From positions 1 through 23,741 of the IMG/VR virus record IMGVR_UViG_3300032523_000257: a stretch of DNA of 23,741 bases, one strand, 5' to 3'. Shown one piece after another: positions 7,265 to 15,462 of the stretch. Under the pieces are notes generated by a model. It did not search any database. It was not told the origin of the DNA and saw only the letters and a program-made list of their open reading frames with translations. Within the stretch, counting starts at the first letter, position 1; each line of letters starts with the position of its first letter. Position numbers and translations under genes: made by a program. The stretch is from a virus.

Positions 7265-10039
7265 ATGGACGGCTTTTCAGTAGGGGACATCCAACTCCCC
7301 GCCGACTTCGACCAGCGGATCGCGGCGCAACTTGCGGCGCAGGGCTACAACTTTGCTGTCCAGCCTTCCGCTCCGGCAACTGCCGCTCCGGCGACTGCCG
7401 CTCCAGCAAATGCCGCTTCAAACTTCGCTGTCCAGCAAGACCTGCCGATTGAAAAGCTGCTGCCGGTGCCGCAAGCTATCAAGCCGAGCGTCCCCGATCT
7501 TCGCGCAGACATGATCGACCCAGACTTCGCTGTTCAGTCCTCGATGCCCTCGGCTACTGCCGCCAACAACTTTGCTGTCCAGCAGGGCTCGCCGTTCGGC
7601 GCAACCGCCGGACTACCGAATTTTTCTGTTCCGTCTAATCCCCCGTCTTTTGATCCCAACGTCATGGCCGTAGACGACTTTATACCGAGGGGACCGCCAC
7701 GCACGTCTACGGCTTCGCCCGCCGACCTCTTCAACGTCAACAAGACGGGCATGGTCAACGAGCAGGGCATGGGTGAAAACCCGCCCACCTTGGCCGTGGC
7801 GGGCGCAACAGGCACGGCAGCGCCGACAAATCTAACCGTGGCTAACGCGACGGGCACGGCAGCGCCAACAAACCTGACCGTGGCTGGCGCAACGGGGGCT
7901 GTGCCTATTGGTCCCGGCGTCACCCTCAATCCGCAGGGCCTGACGACCCCGGAAGTGCCGACGATCACGGCGACACCGGCAGCGGCGTTCGACTACAGCA
8001 GGCTGTCTACGGGCGAGCCGCAGCTCGTGGCGGCGGGCGCGTCGTACAAGAACAATGCCACCGGGCAGATGGTTCTGGCGGGCACAGATCACTACGTCAC
8101 CTACACCAATGACGGTGACTTTGCGGGCACGGTCATGGTCGCCCCCGGCCAGAAAATCCGCATGGTCGATGCCATCGACGGAAGTATAGTGTTCGAGGGC
8201 ACCGGGCCGGAGGGTGCCAAGCAGGCGACCGCCCTCGCCAACGCCATGTCGCAGGACAAAGGCCGCAAGGCCGCGTGGCAGATACAGGCGGAGAACGAGC
8301 AGGGCGGCTACACCACCCAAGCCTCCGAGCGGTACGACCCGAAGAAGCAGAGCCTGTTTGGTAAGCTGGCCGACATCGCTCTGCCAATAATCGGTGGCAT
8401 GATAGCTGGTCCGTTAGGTGCCGCTGCCGGATCAACTGTCTCCAGCGTTGCTCAAGGCCGCAGTCTCAAATCAACGGCGCTGCGTGCCGCGCTGGCCGGG
8501 GCTACCTCCTATGGCGCGGATAAAATCACCCCGTTCGTGACCGGGGCACTTGCAAATGCTACGGGAAATGCCGCCATAAACGCCGCAGCAAACACCGCAG
8601 CAAACACCGCCACTAGCGCCGCCGTGAACACCGCTGTGAGCACCGGCGTAACTGCCGCCGCAAACGTCGGCCTAAACACAATCGCCGAGATAACGGTTAC
8701 CACGGCTGCCAAGAGCGTCGTGGCCCAACTTATCGCACAGGGCGCGTCGCAAGCGGTTATCAACACTGCCGTCAATCAGATTGCGCAAAACGTAAAAGCC
8801 GGTCGCCCCCCGACTGAGGGTGTGGAGACATCGCCGCCGCCGGGGGCCGACACCTTTTCGGGCAGCAGCGGCACCCCCAGCCTTGCAGGCGGTACGGGTC
8901 CCAACCTTGTTTCGGAAGACATAATTGTAACGGGGGTAAGACGAGCAGTAGCTGAGAACCCAAATATCACCCTTGAGGTTCTCAAACGGCTAATCCCCGG
9001 CGCCACCGCGCAAATGCTTGCGAACGCCCTCGACGCTCCCATATCTACCAGTAACCCGACCGATCCCGGTCCTCCCGATACCCTCAAACCAACGCAGCCC
9101 TCGACAAAAGACCTGACAACGCCAGCTACGGCAGAAGCCGGTGCCGCGACGGCTGTTGAGGCGCTTAAGAACCAGAGCTTTCTTGACGCCATCAAGGCAG
9201 GCACGCTCCCGGCTTGGATCGCGGCTAACCCCCTCCTCGCCATACAGTATGGACTGGTGGCGGCGGGCGCGGTGTCCGGTCTGGTCGGCGGTGGTGGCGG
9301 TTCCGGTGGCTCCGGCTCCGGCGGTTTAACCGTGGGCACGCCCGGCTCGCCCGGCACGCGGGGCTCGCTGGGCGCGAGGTTCAGTGCTCAACTCGGTGCG
9401 CCCCGTGGCCTGTTCAGCGTCTTGGGCTCAACACCCACGCTACCCAACTCGCGTCCGGGCGACAACTTCAGCGTGACGCCTTCTGGTGGGACCACCCCCA
9501 CGACCGCAACCCTCCCCGCGACTGCTGGTGGGACCACGACCACCCCCGCGACTGCTGGCGTTCCCAGCACGCCCTCCCTCTCCGCCTACCTAGCCCTGTA
9601 TCCCGACGTGGCTGCCGCTGCGGCAAAAGACCCTAACGGCTACGGTGACGCCGACGGTGACGGCACCATAACGGCCCGAGACTTTGCCCTCGGCCACTAC
9701 CTTAGGTACGGCGCTAAAGAGGGACGCAAGATGGGGGCCAAGGCCGGTGGCGCAGTCCACGGCTACGCCCACGGCTCCTCCCCTAGGCGCGAGTTTGCGG
9801 TTCAGGGCAGAGGCACGGGCCGCAGCGACAGCATCCCCGCCGTCCTAAGCGACGGCGAGTATGTCATGGACGCGGAGACGGTCGCGCTGCTGGGCGACGG
9901 CTCAAGCAAGGCTGGGGCCGCGAAACTCGATCAGTTCCGTGTTAGTGTGCGCAAGCACAAGGGCCGCGACTTGGCGCGGGGCAAGTTCAGTGTAAACGCA
10001 AAGCGCCCAGAGGCGTATCTTTCCGGGGGAGCATCCTAA
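7265..10039 (+). CDS. large modular virion protein with F-[AS]-V motifs and an EF-hand-like loop
   Basis: The protein has 924 residues and appears structural. The N-terminus (1-240) is Ala/Pro/Thr-rich and probably disordered, with repeated F-[AS]-V motifs (F4, F30, F54, F88, F103, F120) and a 14-residue tandem repeat (176-213). A globular part follows (about 240-345). Next is a Gly/Ala hydrophobic stretch with IIGGMIAGPLGAAAGS (375-390), an Asn/Thr/Ala repeat (430-475), and a second hydrophobic-Gly stretch (655-687). The C-terminus has AYLALYPDVAAAA (774-786), an EF-hand-like loop (795-806), HYLRYGAKEGR (811-821) and the module SDSIPAVLSDGEYVMDAETV (854-873), which I recall at the end of other phage structural proteins. 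It may be an ejected or tape-measure-like protein. Start is ATG 7265. Confidence 0.65.
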   Translation: MDGFSVGDIQLPADFDQRIAAQLAAQGYNFAVQPSAPATAAPATAAPANAASNFAVQQDLPIEKLLPVPQAIKPSVPDLRADMIDPDFAVQSSMPSATAANNFAVQQGSPFGATAGLPNFSVPSNPPSFDPNVMAVDDFIPRGPPRTSTASPADLFNVNKTGMVNEQGMGENPPTLAVAGATGTAAPTNLTVANATGTAAPTNLTVAGATGAVPIGPGVTLNPQGLTTPEVPTITATPAAAFDYSRLSTGEPQLVAAGASYKNNATGQMVLAGTDHYVTYTNDGDFAGTVMVAPGQKIRMVDAIDGSIVFEGTGPEGAKQATALANAMSQDKGRKAAWQIQAENEQGGYTTQASERYDPKKQSLFGKLADIALPIIGGMIAGPLGAAAGSTVSSVAQGRSLKSTALRAALAGATSYGADKITPFVTGALANATGNAAINAAANTAANTATSAAVNTAVSTGVTAAANVGLNTIAEITVTTAAKSVVAQLIAQGASQAVINTAVNQIAQNVKAGRPPTEGVETSPPPGADTFSGSSGTPSLAGGTGPNLVSEDIIVTGVRRAVAENPNITLEVLKRLIPGATAQMLANALDAPISTSNPTDPGPPDTLKPTQPSTKDLTTPATAEAGAATAVEALKNQSFLDAIKAGTLPAWIAANPLLAIQYGLVAAGAVSGLVGGGGGSGGSGSGGLTVGTPGSPGTRGSLGARFSAQLGAPRGLFSVLGSTPTLPNSRPGDNFSVTPSGGTTPTTATLPATAGGTTTTPATAGVPSTPSLSAYLALYPDVAAAAAKDPNGYGDADGDGTITARDFALGHYLRYGAKEGRKMGAKAGGAVHGYAHGSSPRREFAVQGRGTGRSDSIPAVLSDGEYVMDAETVALLGDGSSKAGAAKLDQFRVSVRKHKGRDLARGKFSVNAKRPEAYLSGGAS
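7790..7903 (+). repeat. 42-bp tandem repeat within the 924-residue protein gene
   Basis: The encoded unit LAVAGATGTAAPTN recurs as LTVANATGTAAPTN and then LTVAGATGAV, so there are about 2.7 copies of a 14-codon unit. The DNA copies share long identical runs. Such repeats can expand or contract by slippage. Confidence 0.75.
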
Positions 10040-11025
10040 TGCCCACAACCTCAAACGTCGTTCTGGCACCCTCGTCCAAGACCACGGAAAGCGTCCTGCC
10101 GGATTGGTACACCAACTATGCGATGGACATTCTGTCCAATCAGCAGGCGATCTCCAATCAGCCCTACACGCAGTACAACCAGCCGCGTATCGCCAGCTTC
10201 GCACCGCAGCAGCAACAAGCCTTTGAGCAGGCGGGCCAAGCGGCCACGAGTTACCAGCCGGGTCTCCAGCAGGCGATGCAGACCACGCAGGCCACCGACC
10301 CCTATCTCGGCCTCTACGCCGCGCAGCCCTACATGGGCGCGTCGGCGCAGACCTCTGCCTCGCAGGTCGGTCAGTACATGAACCCCTACACCGAGCAGGT
10401 CGTAAACCGCGTCGGTGAGCTAGGCGCGCGGACCCTGCGCGAGCAATTCCTGCCGCAGATCAGCGACCAGTTCGTCAGGGCGGGCGGTTACGGCGGCTCG
10501 CGGCAGGCCGAGGCCATTGGCCGGTCATTGCGCGACGTGGCCGAGAGCACGCAGGCCAAGCAGGCCGAACTGCTGGCGGGCGGCTACAACAGCTCTCTGG
10601 GCGCGGCGGCAAACGACCTGACGCGCCTCGGCACCCTTGGCCAGAACATCGCCTCCGGCTACAGCACGGCGGGACAGCAGCAACTGGCCCAAGGCTCTCA
10701 ACAGGCGGAGCTTGCGGGGCTGGCGCAGTCGATGGGCATCACTGGCGCAGGCGCTCTTCAGGCGGCGGGTGGCCAACAGCAGGGCCAAGCTCAGAAGAAC
10801 CTCGACCTGCAGTATCAGGACTTCCTGCGGCAGCAGGCGTACCCGCAGATGCAGAACAACGCGCTTCAGGGCGCGCTTCAGGGCGTTGCCGGAGGGGTGC
10901 CAAAGGCCACGCTGGAGAACGCCATCGGTCCCGCAGACGCAGACGCCTTAAGTAAAAGCACAAGCGCGTTAAACACCGCGCTGTCGGTAATTGCAGCAGC
11001 CAAGGCAGCGGGGTTCCTTTCGTGA
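10039..11025 (+). CDS. Gln/Ala-rich internal virion (ejection) protein, putative
   Basis: The protein has 328 residues. Gln is very frequent (for example FAPQQQQAFEQAGQ), and Tyr-Pro pairs occur in YMNPYTEQVVNRVGELGARTL. A conserved-looking motif FVRAGGYGGSRQAEAIG (about residues 145-161) precedes a long Ala/Gln-rich helical region, and the C-terminus is hydrophobic (TALSVIAAAKAAGFLS). This composition and the NPYT...AGGYGGSRQ order match proteins I recall as internal or ejected virion proteins of podoviruses, which leave the capsid with the DNA and help form a channel. The start overlaps the previous stop by one base. The following gene starts within its stop codon (GTGA). Confidence 0.55.
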   Translation: MPTTSNVVLAPSSKTTESVLPDWYTNYAMDILSNQQAISNQPYTQYNQPRIASFAPQQQQAFEQAGQAATSYQPGLQQAMQTTQATDPYLGLYAAQPYMGASAQTSASQVGQYMNPYTEQVVNRVGELGARTLREQFLPQISDQFVRAGGYGGSRQAEAIGRSLRDVAESTQAKQAELLAGGYNSSLGAAANDLTRLGTLGQNIASGYSTAGQQQLAQGSQQAELAGLAQSMGITGAGALQAAGGQQQGQAQKNLDLQYQDFLRQQAYPQMQNNALQGALQGVAGGVPKATLENAIGPADADALSKSTSALNTALSVIAAAKAAGFLS

Positions 11026-11732
11026 CCACACTTCAGAACATCCGCCGATATCAAACAGGCGGCCTCGCCTTGGCCACGGGCCAAACGGACGAAGACCCCG
11101 AGGTCACGGTCGAGGAGGAAGAGGTTGTCGCATCGCCGCGCGCTGCTGACAGGTTGGCGCAAATTTTAAAGCGTCTGCAAGCTCAGCGCGTTGGCCCCAG
11201 CGAAAGCGACAAGTGGTGGGCCATCTCGTCGGCACTGGCAAAGCCCACGACCTCGGGTGGACGCTTTGGCCAGACACTGAGCAACGTCGGCGAGGCCATG
11301 ACCGGTTATAACGCTGAGAAGCGCAAGGCCGAACAAGAACAAGGTGCGCTAGTGCTCAGGTACGAGCTTGCACAAGCCGATCTGGAAGGCCGTGCCGATA
11401 TTGCGGCGCAGCGGGCTAACAAGCCGCCCAGCATTACGCCCTCGGACGAGGCACGGTTTCGTCTCGGGGCAGCGCGACGCTTGTTTCCGAACAAGACCAT
11501 AGAACAAATTCAAGCTGAAAACTTAATGTACTCAAAAGCGGTAAACGCCGAGACAGTGTATTATAATGCTAGCAAAGCTGCCACTGCTGCAGGCGAGCCG
11601 TATGCGCCTCCACCGCAAGCTCCGCCAACGCTTGCAGAGTTCTTGGCAGATGCCCGCAGCACCAATCCGAGATCCACGGACGCGGAATTGACGGAGTTCT
11701 GGACTAACAAATACGGCAAAGGAGGCCGCTAG
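11022..11732 (+). CDS. putative internal virion protein, unknown
   Basis: The protein has 236 residues from GTG 11022, which overlaps the upstream TGA (GTGA, 11022-11025). An acidic stretch EDPEVTVEEEEVV follows the N-terminal YQTGGLALATG. The middle is helical (AAQRANKPP, RYELAQADLEGRADI), and PYAPPPQAPPTLAEFLADAR precedes a C-terminal FWTNKYGKGGR. No transmembrane segment or enzyme motif is seen. Its place within a run of coupled genes for putative ejection proteins suggests a virion component. The family is not recognised. An alternative start inside the gene cannot be excluded, but the four-base overlap favours this one. Confidence 0.6.
   Translation: MTTLQNIRRYQTGGLALATGQTDEDPEVTVEEEEVVASPRAADRLAQILKRLQAQRVGPSESDKWWAISSALAKPTTSGGRFGQTLSNVGEAMTGYNAEKRKAEQEQGALVLRYELAQADLEGRADIAAQRANKPPSITPSDEARFRLGAARRLFPNKTIEQIQAENLMYSKAVNAETVYYNASKAATAAGEPYAPPPQAPPTLAEFLADARSTNPRSTDAELTEFWTNKYGKGGR
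11718..11724 (+). promoter_or_regulatory. Shine-Dalgarno site supporting a GTG start
   Basis: AAAGGAGG-type sequence lies 7 bases before GTG 11732. It is the main reason to accept this non-ATG start. Confidence 0.6.
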
Positions 11733-12688
11733 TGCCAGAAATTATTGATCCTTTTGACACCCCACCGGCACCGATGGACAGCCGCTTAGCCAGTCGCAAG
11801 GCAGAAATTGCCTTGGATACGGCAAGGCTCGGGCTTATGCCCATTGAAAGGGACACGGCACGGGCAGGGGCTGCTAAAGCTCAAGCCGATGTCACGTTAA
11901 AAGGCTTGGAAATTAAGCAGCAAGAACGCTGGCTCCAAGGCCCGGACTACAAAGCAGAGGCGCAACGACGCCTTGCACTTCAAGCGCGCACGGGGCTGCC
12001 TGTCCTATCGGTGGACTACGATCCGAACAGAAGGTACCTCGCAGACCCAAAAGAGTACGCAGCAGCCGTGGGGCGCGGACAACAGGGCGCGCTGGCGTAC
12101 ACCGCCAAACAAGACGAAGAGCTGCAGAAAGTTCGCGATCTGTCGGACCTTGCGCAGGGCGTTATGGATGCCTACGACAGCGGCATCCAAACCGGTGGCC
12201 CGCTCAGCTTGATCCCCGGCGTCGGCATACTGCGCACGTCTGTCGACCCGAACGCTGCCAAGGTTGAAGCCGCAAAAGTCGCGGCCAAGCGCGAGCTGCG
12301 CGTGCCGGGCGACATCATCTCCAACTACGACGCCACGCAATACAACAAGGCGTCGCCGGGCCTCGACAAACCAAAACGCTTTAATATGGAGTGGGCGCAG
12401 CGGGCCAAGGAGATAGCGCGTCGGACGGAGGACTATCAGACGTTTCGAGAGGCGTTTATTTCGCAGAACGGCACCATTTATGGCCTCACCACGTTGTGGC
12501 GCATGTATAACACCGCGAACCCGGTCTACGCTAAAAATAGCCGAGGGAGCCCGGTTATCAACAAGGCTACGGGCCTTGCCCAGCTAAACACGAACCGCGT
12601 ACCGTGGCAGCAGTTCTTCATGGATCGCGCGAAATCCGCGCTGCAAAGTGAAGAATGGGGACAGGCCAACCCCAAGCCCAAGGAGTAA
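11732..12688 (+). CDS. putative internal virion protein, unknown
   Basis: The protein has 318 residues from GTG 11732, which shares one base with the previous TAG and follows a strong ribosome site. The first 80 residues look like a continuous charged helix (RKAEIALDTARLGLMPIERD, then KAQADVTLKGLEIKQQERWL), plausibly a coiled coil. A loop GGPLSLIPGVGILRTSVDP (about 158-176) separates it from a mainly helical C-terminal half with WAQRAKEIARRTEDYQTFRE. No catalytic motif is seen. Position between other candidate ejection genes suggests a virion role. The family is not recognised. Confidence 0.6.
   Translation: MPEIIDPFDTPPAPMDSRLASRKAEIALDTARLGLMPIERDTARAGAAKAQADVTLKGLEIKQQERWLQGPDYKAEAQRRLALQARTGLPVLSVDYDPNRRYLADPKEYAAAVGRGQQGALAYTAKQDEELQKVRDLSDLAQGVMDAYDSGIQTGGPLSLIPGVGILRTSVDPNAAKVEAAKVAAKRELRVPGDIISNYDATQYNKASPGLDKPKRFNMEWAQRAKEIARRTEDYQTFREAFISQNGTIYGLTTLWRMYNTANPVYAKNSRGSPVINKATGLAQLNTNRVPWQQFFMDRAKSALQSEEWGQANPKPKE
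12680..12685 (+). promoter_or_regulatory. Shine-Dalgarno site selecting ATG 12693
   Basis: AAGGAG lies 7 bases before ATG 12693 and just before the upstream TAA. It favours that start over the in-frame GTG at 12648, which would run 41 bases into the preceding gene. Confidence 0.6.
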
Positions 12689-12692
12689 CGGG

Positions 12693-14936
12693 ATGCCAAA
12701 GTACGCTTATACTGCGCCTGATGGGATCACTTACGAGATTGACGGTCCTCCCGGCGCAACGCAGGCGCAAGTGCGGCAGCAAGTGCTCCGTCAGCACCCC
12801 AAGGCGACGACACCTGCAACACCGAGGACCGTTCCAGCGCAGCCGCGCGCGCCGTCTCTGCTTGATCGCACGGCGCAAGTGATAGGCGCAGCATCGCGCG
12901 GCGTTACGAGCGGGCTAGCTATGAACGCGGATGACGAAATCTTTGCCGCTCTGAACACCTTCCTGCCACTCGACAAGATCACCAACCGCGATGTTACGTC
13001 CGTCTACGAAGAGCTCGCTAACGGACGGCCACTTGCTGACGCGGTTAAAGCGGCATACGCCAAGAACGTAGGCATCGAACGCAAGGCCATTCGCACGGAC
13101 GAAGAGCTGAACCCGGGGCTTCGCACCGCCGCGCAGTTGGTGGGGGGAGTGGCCGGAGCTTTCGTTCCCGTTGCCAAGGTTACCGGAGCTGCCGGAACGG
13201 CACTCGGCATCAACGCGGCAAAGACGGCGCTTGCGCCTATGGTCGCTCGCGGCATGGCGCAAACAGCGCGCGTTGTGCGGCGCGCAGCCGCAACCCCTGT
13301 TGGGATTGGTGCTCTCCAAGGCGGTGTGTCCGGTTTTGCTGCGGGCGAGGGGTCCGCTGACAACCGCCTTGCTGGCGCACAACAGGGCGCGGTTACCGGT
13401 GCGGTGCTCGGCGGTGCTTTTGCCACCATAAGTGCTGCCGCGCCGCTGATCCGCAGCTATTGGAACGCGGCAATCGGAACCGCGTCGCCGGGTGCCGCCC
13501 TTGAGATAGTTGTTGGGCGTCTCAAACGCGACGGATACGACCTCACGACGCCAGAAGGCAAAACCGCCTTAGAAGACGTGCTTTCCTCTTTCGGCGATAA
13601 ACCCGTTACGTTGGCCGATGTCGGAACAGCGGTTCGCAGCCGTGCAGGCGTGGCGCTACGAAGCTCGGGTGAGGCGCAGCGCGCTGGCGTGGAAGCGGTG
13701 ACGCAACGCGCCGAACAGGCCGGTCCGCGTTTAGAACAGGACATCCAAGAGTTTGTCTCGTCTAATCCGAACATTTACGAAGCGGACGATTTGATCGTTG
13801 CTAAGTCCGCCGAAGCCGTAGAGCCGCTTTACAAGGAGGCTTACGAACGCACGCTGGCCTACACCGACACCCTCGGAGATTTGCTGAAGCGGCCCAGCGT
13901 TCGTGACGCCCTAAAAGACGCCGCCCGGATCGCAGGAGATGCCGGAGAGGACGCCACGAAACTCGGGTTCATCGTCGACAGCCAAGGCAACATCACCGGC
14001 GTAAACTCGCCGACAATGAAAACGTGGGACTATATCAGTCGGGCACTCCGCGAAAGCGCCGAGGGCTACACAAACCTTGAAGGCAAGTTCAACGCTAAAG
14101 GGCAGGGCCTGATGGACTTGCGCAAGCAGATGCTTGACGAACTGGACACGCTGGAACCTGCGTTTGGCGAGGCACGTGGCATTTGGCGCGGACGCGAGCG
14201 CATGCGCGACGCGTTGCGTTTTGGCCGAGAAATCCTAACAAAAGGTAAAAACGACCCTGACGCTTCGCCCGAGCGCATTGCGGCTGAGATTGGAAAAATG
14301 TCGCCAATGGAGCAAGAGCTGGCTCGCATGGGAGCCGCCCGGAAGTTCACGGATGACGTTCGTGCGGTGCCGGAAGGGGGCGATCCCACAAAAGTGGTGC
14401 TGAACACTCCGCTTCAGCGCGACCGACTGCAAAGTTTCTTTATCGGAAAAGAGGTCGTGCCCTATGGCGAGGCGGTTGTCGGGCCTTCGCCTTCCGCCGT
14501 CCGCGTGGGAGACTTGAAAGAGCGCGTTGCGCAGGAGAAGCAACTCGGTCTGCTCGCTAAAGAGGTGCCCAAAGGCGGACCGCGCGTGACCCTTGAAGAG
14601 CAAGAGGGTTATCGCACGCCGGGCATGCTCAACAACGCCATGTCTTGGGCGGGTCGTCTGGCGCAGGAGGCGATCAACGTAGGTTCGCTGGCGCGAAACG
14701 AGGCGCTCAACAACGAGCTGCTACCGCTCCTTCTCCAACAAGACCCGAAGCTCATCAACGAGACGATCACCACGCTATCGAAGCAAGGCGGAAAAGCGCG
14801 CGCCGTTGCCGACCGCGTTCGAAACTTGCAACGCGCGGCGCTGCGCGGAGGTACTACGCAACTTTCTTCTGAGATGGCCGTTCGTGCGCCAATCGAGGAG
14901 GCCGACCTCGAAGAGTTAAAAGCGGCGTACCCCTGA
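12693..14936 (+). CDS. large internal virion / ejection protein, putative
   Basis: The protein has 747 residues. The N-terminal segment YTAPDGITYEIDGPPGATQA, continuing QVRQQVLRQHP, is a short module I recall at the start of other large phage proteins. A proline/threonine linker (about 38-53) leads to a region with two Gly/Ala-rich hydrophobic stretches: residues about 128-160, including QLVGGVAGAFVPVAKVTGAA, and about 195-240, including GALQGGVSGFAAGEGS. These could insert into or cross a membrane during DNA delivery. The remaining 450 residues are charged and mainly helical, without a recognised lytic or protease motif. The size, the hydrophobic segments and its place as last of the big virion genes fit an ejection protein such as T7 gp16 or P22 gp16 in role, not in sequence. 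Confidence 0.6.
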   Translation: MPKYAYTAPDGITYEIDGPPGATQAQVRQQVLRQHPKATTPATPRTVPAQPRAPSLLDRTAQVIGAASRGVTSGLAMNADDEIFAALNTFLPLDKITNRDVTSVYEELANGRPLADAVKAAYAKNVGIERKAIRTDEELNPGLRTAAQLVGGVAGAFVPVAKVTGAAGTALGINAAKTALAPMVARGMAQTARVVRRAAATPVGIGALQGGVSGFAAGEGSADNRLAGAQQGAVTGAVLGGAFATISAAAPLIRSYWNAAIGTASPGAALEIVVGRLKRDGYDLTTPEGKTALEDVLSSFGDKPVTLADVGTAVRSRAGVALRSSGEAQRAGVEAVTQRAEQAGPRLEQDIQEFVSSNPNIYEADDLIVAKSAEAVEPLYKEAYERTLAYTDTLGDLLKRPSVRDALKDAARIAGDAGEDATKLGFIVDSQGNITGVNSPTMKTWDYISRALRESAEGYTNLEGKFNAKGQGLMDLRKQMLDELDTLEPAFGEARGIWRGRERMRDALRFGREILTKGKNDPDASPERIAAEIGKMSPMEQELARMGAARKFTDDVRAVPEGGDPTKVVLNTPLQRDRLQSFFIGKEVVPYGEAVVGPSPSAVRVGDLKERVAQEKQLGLLAKEVPKGGPRVTLEEQEGYRTPGMLNNAMSWAGRLAQEAINVGSLARNEALNNELLPLLLQQDPKLINETITTLSKQGGKARAVADRVRNLQRAALRGGTTQLSSEMAVRAPIEEADLEELKAAYP

Positions 14937-15175
14937 TGGCCGAGCCGAGCAAGAAGCCCAACCTCGCGGTGCGGACGGCTCTGAAAGCCTACAAGCCCTC
15001 CCTGCGCGAACGTGCGCAGATCGGCATGGAGGGCCTCTACAATGTCTTCGATATCACTGGCTGCGAAGGCTGGTACGCTACCGGTCGCGGCGTCTTTGTC
15101 GAAGGCACTGATGAGGAGGTTCCGCGCCTGAAGCTCGTAGAAACCACCGTTCCGCCCTACAAGCGCGGGCGTTAA
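14936..15175 (+). CDS. small protein, unknown
   Basis: The protein has 79 residues: a basic N-terminus (MAEPSKKPNLAVRTALKAYK), a central RERAQIGMEGLYNVFDITGC, and a short beta-like end with EVPRLKLVETTVPPYKRGR. No transmembrane segment or family is recognised. It shares one base with the preceding stop (TGATG, 14934-14938) and is the last gene before the terminator. It is probably co-translated with the large ejection-type gene. It could be a small virion or assembly protein. Confidence 0.6.
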   Translation: MAEPSKKPNLAVRTALKAYKPSLRERAQIGMEGLYNVFDITGCEGWYATGRGVFVEGTDEEVPRLKLVETTVPPYKRGR

Positions 15176-15181
15176 GACTGG

Positions 15182-15214
15182 AGCCCCCGGCCTAACCGCC
15201 GGGGGCTTTTCTTT
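15182..15214 (+). terminator. rho-independent terminator of the late block
   Basis: A perfect 10-bp stem (AGCCCCCGGC at 15182-15191, GCCGGGGGCT at 15198-15207) with a 6-base loop is followed by TTTTCTTT. It lies 7 bases after the last plus-strand stop. Read on the minus strand the stem is not followed by a T-tract, so it should act mainly on plus-strand transcripts. Confidence 0.93.
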
Positions 15215-15216
15215 GC

Positions 15217-15462
15217 CTATTTCAAGGCTAACTTCCAGTCGTCCCCGTCGTCGCCACCGCAGTCCAGATAATAGTCCAGCTCCCTACCGGGGACGCCAAC
15301 GTTGCAATGAGAGACGCGGTGCCCCTCGCCCCACCCATGGACGTGTTCCTCGCCGCAGTGGGGGCAGTCGATCAGTGCTTGATCGCCCTCTCTGCGAGCT
15401 ACAACCGTCGGCCACCTGCGCTTGTCGGGCGCAACCATTGCGTTGCTTACTTCTTTGGTCAT
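15217..15462 (-). CDS. small zinc-binding-like protein
   Basis: The protein has 81 residues. A cluster of candidate metal ligands (C33, C36, H40, H42, H48, H52 and C53) lies in IDCPHCGEEHVHGWGEGHRV followed by SHC. This resembles small zinc-ribbon segments with a GHRxxHC ending that I recall in phage and actinobacterial proteins. The tail is acidic (DCGGDDGDDW). Function unknown; nucleic-acid or protein contact is possible. The start overlaps the helicase stop (ATGA read on the minus strand), with GGAG 6 bases upstream. It is the last gene of the minus-strand block and converges on the plus-strand terminator. Confidence 0.65.
   Translation of the reverse strand: MTKEVSNAMVAPDKRRWPTVVARREGDQALIDCPHCGEEHVHGWGEGHRVSHCNVGVPGRELDYYLDCGGDDGDDWKLALK

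Noticed and set aside
12648-12692. GTG 12648 as the start of the 747-residue protein
   Set aside because: It would overlap the previous gene by 41 bases; ATG 12693 has AAGGAG at good spacing and begins a recognisable N-terminal module.
15182-15214. Bidirectional terminator at the convergent junction
   Set aside because: Only the plus-strand side has a T-tract; minus-strand termination here would be weak at best.
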